This document shows, in pieces, positions 60,523-64,000 of a stretch of DNA of 64,000 nt. How positions within the stretch are numbered: the stretch's first letter is position 1; each line of letters begins with the position of its first letter. The notes under the pieces were generated by a model. The model was given only the letters and a program-made list of their open reading frames with translations, did not search any database and was not told where the DNA came from. The stretch covers positions 395,026,439-395,090,438 of the forward strand of contig NC_081406.1 of assembly GCF_030272615.1 (NCBI RefSeq). Direction: 5' to 3'. The translations under genes were made by a program, and so were the position numbers. The stretch comes from Cryptomeria japonica (Eukaryota > Streptophyta > Pinopsida > Cupressales > Cupressaceae).

Positions 60523-61980
60523 CCATAACCAACTTTCATCAACCTAAGCAATCAAACAACTTCTACCACTGGCATTCAAGTGAAAGATATTACCTTTATT
60601 CTTTGTATCTAATGCAATATCTATTCTGGAGCTACTCAAGATCTTACATTTGTCATTCTTGAATTGCAAATCATATCCCTTATCAACCATTTGTCTAACA
60701 TAAAAAATATTATTCTTTAGACCTTCAACATACAAGACATCAACAATATTGTTATGATTACCATCAAGAGAAATGGAACCTCTACCATAAATTATACTAG
60801 CTTTGTCATCTCCAAATCTTACTACACCACCATCATACTTTTCCATACTCACAAACTTACTCTTATCACATGTCATATGATGAGAGAAGCCATTGTCAAC
60901 TTTAGCAGTCGAATCTTTCTCCTTATTAATGTATCTAGTAGAATTAGCAGTCGCTGGATCATCTTCCTTAATAGAAATAAACACCCATTTATCTCCTAAA
61001 TTTCCCTTATTAGATTCATCATCTGTTGCACCTTCATCAATAGAAAAATAAAACTTCTTCTGATATTTAGGCTTGTATGAATTCAATGGCTTCTTAAAAA
61101 CTCTTTTCAAACACCTTGAGGAAAAATGTCCTATCTTAGTGCATGAAAAACATTTAAGAGGCAACTGTCCTTCATAATTATCAACACCTTTAGGAAATCT
61201 TCTAGTAATCAGGGCTTCAAGCTCTTCAAGCCCTTGTTCTTCTTCTTCAAGCTCTCTCATCTCCTTCTCATATTTGGATACGCTTATAGAAAATTTTCCC
61301 AGATCATATATCTGATTCCCATAAATAGGAGCTTTGAATGCAAATTCAAACTTAGGAAGAGATTCTCCAAACTCACTCAACTCAAAGCCAACAAGCTTAC
61401 CAATTAGCATGTCTTTAGTCACATCTGTCACAGTCTGGATATCCTCAATAGAAGAAGCCTTGTGCTTGGAAGCAGGAGGCAAGGATCTTAGCACCTTGTC
61501 TACAATCTTAGATTCTTCCAACACTCCAACATCACATCTGATATTCATTACAAGCTCATTCAATTTTTTCTTAAAGGAGGTAATATTCTCATCTTCACCC
61601 ATCTTCAAAATCTCATACTTTCCCTTTAGGCTCTACAACTTAGAAACTTTCACATGGTTGTTACCTTCATACAAAGTCTCTAGCTTCTTCTAGATCGCAT
61701 GAGTAGTTGACAAATCCATCACATTAGTCATCTCAAAATCAGGCAAGGCAATCAACAATGCTTCCTTAGCTCTAATATTGAATTTAACTTCCTTTATCTC
61801 ATATGAAGTTGTAGGATCATTCAAAGGAGCATTATACACATTATTAGTAATCTTCCAATAGTCTTCACCAATGCATCTCAAATTACATTCCATTTGGCTC
61901 TTCAAGAGAGTGTAATTCATTCCATCAAATCTTAGACTATCCTTCTTAAAAGAAAAGGTTGCCATCCTAGATCACCTCAA
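60523..61980 (-). pseudogene. gag: C2 gag and protease
   Basis: The start at 61965 gives MATFSFKKDSLRFDGMNYTLLKSQME; stops near 61690 and 61640, then a 354-residue open frame (61608-60544): ENITSFKKKLNELV, LEESKIVDKVLRSLPP, a Glu-rich helix, the intact knuckle CFSCTKIGHFSSRC, the protease region, and NIFYVRQMV..GNIFHLNASGRSCLIA. The protease motif reads VDNGFSHHMTCDKSKF: the DSGC signature has become DNGF, so the protease is probably dead. The coding sequence continues at 46348 beyond T2. Confidence 0.88.
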
Positions 61981-62008
61981 GTGGTCAAGCTTCTTTTGGA
62001 GGATCTAT

Positions 62009-62019
62009 GTTTGATACCA
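62009..62019 (-). promoter_or_regulatory. C2 primer-binding site (tRNA-iMet, decayed)
   Basis: Minus-strand TGGTATCAAAC next to the LTR at 62022. One or two bases differ from the intact sites of H and C1. Confidence 0.8.
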
Positions 62020-62021
62020 AT

Positions 62022-62816
62022 TATTGGCAACAATGTAGCAAACTGAGAGGGAGGGATGAATCAGTTTGCTCACAAATTATACTAACCTCAAACAAATTTA
62101 GATCCAATAATTAACAATGAAAGTTCAAATCAACACCACATCAATAGCACACACAAAACAAAGATTTTTGATGTGGAAAACCCAGTTAAGTTAAAAACCA
62201 TAGTGGGAACCTACCCACATAGAGATAATACATTGTTAGGGGTAAATGAAATATTACAATAGGGAATTTGCATGCATTCAGGCACACTACCTAGAGCTCA
62301 CTGCTCAAATCACATAACAAGAAGGGATACAACCCTGGGAAGGCTCATTACCTTACAAAAACATTTAGATTACATCTGGAGGATCATGAGCTGATAGAAT
62401 AACATCTTCTCATGCCTAGTTACAGTTCCAATTAAGCACATAACACCAAATCTTCTCTTTCACACTTCTTCACACTTCTTCACACTTCTCTTCTATTACT
62501 GAAAGATCAAATCAATGTTTACACATGCAGATACATCTCTCACATGATTATTACTTATATTTATACAAATAGTCAGCCTATATTTCAAAGTCAACTCAAC
62601 ACTCATCACAAATTACAAAAAAATAACCTCACATGCTACAACAATACATGCAGATCAAAATAATATTGACCAAGACATAGTATGGACCTTAATAAACTCC
62701 TTGAACATCCACAACATGCTACACCCATCATGAATCTTGAGTAACATGAAGAACACAATCAATAACACACATAATGATCAATATGGACCATCAACATGGA
62801 TAGAAAATGATCTAGA
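62022..62816 (-). repeat. C2 5' LTR, cut by C4
   Basis: The plus-strand start is TATTGGCAAC, where TGTTGG is expected. The hairpin AGCAAACTGA (62037-62046) with TCAGTTTGCT (62061-62070) is perfect over ten pairs. The first 500 bases resemble 42945-43450. The expected other end (TCCAACA) is not reached before C4 starts. A triplicated ACACTTCTTC lies at 62461-62490. Confidence 0.78.
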
Positions 62817-64000
62817 TGTTAGACATCTCAAATAACCAGAGGACAACTGAGAGGGGGGGTGAATCAGTTGTCAACGGATTACAGAACTTTAAGCATTCAA
62901 ATCCTTATTACTAGAACACATAAAATCAATACCAGAATGCATAAACCAAATACCAGAATAATTGATATAGCAATTAAGAATAAACAAAAATCACAAAATA
63001 GTTACCATCCATCCAGAACACATGACACCAATATTTGTACGTGGAAAACCTGGTAAAGGGAAAAAACATGGTGGGAAGCCTACCCACTGTCGAATAATAC
63101 TTATGTAGTAAGTATGTGATTACAAAATAAGGGGCCTGCACATGTAGGAAGGCCAACAGCCTAGAGCACACTGCTCATCACAAAAGGAGCCTCACTGACT
63201 ACAAAATAAATCTAGACTACAATCCAGAAAGAAGAGTGAACTGCAAAGATAACATCTCCTATGCTTGAGTATAGTTCTAGTTAAGCTCAGTAATGAAGGT
63301 CTTAAATGTCTCTTACCAACCCAATTTGATCAGCTATGATTGACCAAAACTCCTGCATATGATTACAATATTATTCACACATAGATAATTGCATAATCGT
63401 CTCATAACCATAATCCCATGATCTACAAAGAGATCTTACATCATATTTATACCAACCCAAGACCTAAACAATTAGTTCGGCCACCTAAAAGATAATACAA
63501 TAAATTCATAACATAAACCCACAATCCAATGATCAACCAAGTCGGCCTAAGACCTAAAAAAAATATCCAATCAATATATCCAACCGATAAAGCATCGGGA
63601 TCATCCACTAACACGTTACATAAACTGGTCCATAACCTAGTCAAATAAGATAGCATTAGGTCCGGACCCAAATACAACACCACGGATCAACACGAGCATG
63701 AACACGATAACCAACAACATCCTGAAAGCCATCTATAAGCCGCACCAACACCACTTATCATGTGCATCAAAATATCTTCAACAAAGCTCTGCTGGTAAAA
63801 CCTTTACCGGTGACCAAAAGGCTTACCAGAATAAATGATAGTATTTGAGTCATCAAATCCTAAACCAAATGATCATGATACACATTTGAATAACATGAAT
63901 GATAGATCCAAATTGATTCCACAAACCAAAGTGTACCAGAGCATGCCAAATCAATATCATAATTCAACCACTCTACTAGAACCAACCGAAAACCGATAAA
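62817..64000 (-). repeat. C4: copia-type LTR, partial, leaves the window
   Basis: On the plus strand it starts TGTTAGACATC. The hairpin GACAACTGA (62842-62850) with TCAGTTGTC (62864-62872) and a 7-G centre follow. The GTACGTGGAAAACCTGGTAAAGGG and TGGTGGGAAGCCTACCC blocks are as in C1. No primer site lies on its left, so it is a 3' or solo LTR. The candidate left target bases are CTAGA (62812-62816). Confidence 0.72.

Overview
The window looks like plant nuclear DNA from a large, retrotransposon-rich genome. I see no cellular gene that I can name, no rRNA or tRNA gene, no CRISPR array and no bacterial gene organisation. Almost every base belongs to LTR retrotransposons nested in one another. 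The copia LTR style (tRNA-iMet primer sites, C-tract ends), very long LTRs and strong C-to-T decay would suit a gymnosperm, but the organism is an inference only.

Layout, left part (1-42.3 kb). The oldest recognisable host is a minus-strand, gag-only copia-type element (called K). Its gag lies at 41.05-42.2 kb and a long unrecognised ORF follows it. That ORF is cut in two by element H (11539-39687, plus strand, target duplication TTTCA). H is itself a gag-only copia-type element and carries three insertions: a 5'-truncated Ty3/Tat element T1 (13140-about 21590, minus) in its 5' LTR; a complete copia element C1 (23556-30134, minus) in its gag; and a roughly 5 kb solo LTR X' (30910-35957) further along the gag. 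A second solo LTR of the same family, X (about 1175-10274), sits left of the K ORF. X is enlarged to about 9.1 kb by an internal tandem duplication of 3.77 kb. An unidentified plus-strand reading frame opens the window (12-926).

Layout, right part (42.3-64 kb). A copia element C2 (minus) runs from a shared LTR at 42945-43638 to its 5' LTR at 62022-62816. On the left of the shared LTR is the truncated gag of a tandem relative, C3. C2 is split in its GAG-pre-integrase region by a full-length 14.2 kb Ty3/Tat element T2 (46349-60522, plus, target duplication CCATA). T2 has gag, protease, RT, two RNase H domains and a DD35E integrase. Directly behind its 5' LTR it also holds a second copy of about 0.9 kb of the C2 sequence that flanks its 3' LTR. 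A further minus-strand LTR (C4) starts at 62817, inside the C2 LTR, and leaves the window.

How they relate. Three insertions (H into K, C1 into H, T2 into C2) are each backed by a target duplication and by coding sequence that reads through once the insert and one duplication copy are removed. The X' insertion is backed by a reading frame that rejoins and a repeat-rich candidate duplication. Nearly all premature stops are TAG, TGA or TAA where Gln or Arg is expected, which is the signature of methyl-cytosine deamination. The most interesting signals are a stem-loop with a C-tract loop just upstream of the 3' end of nearly every copia-type LTR here, with stems that covary between families; the captured flank in T2; gag-only elements with an unknown second ORF; an antisense plant-mobile-domain ORF in T1; and the giant solo LTRs. 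No transcription or activity can be judged from sequence alone.
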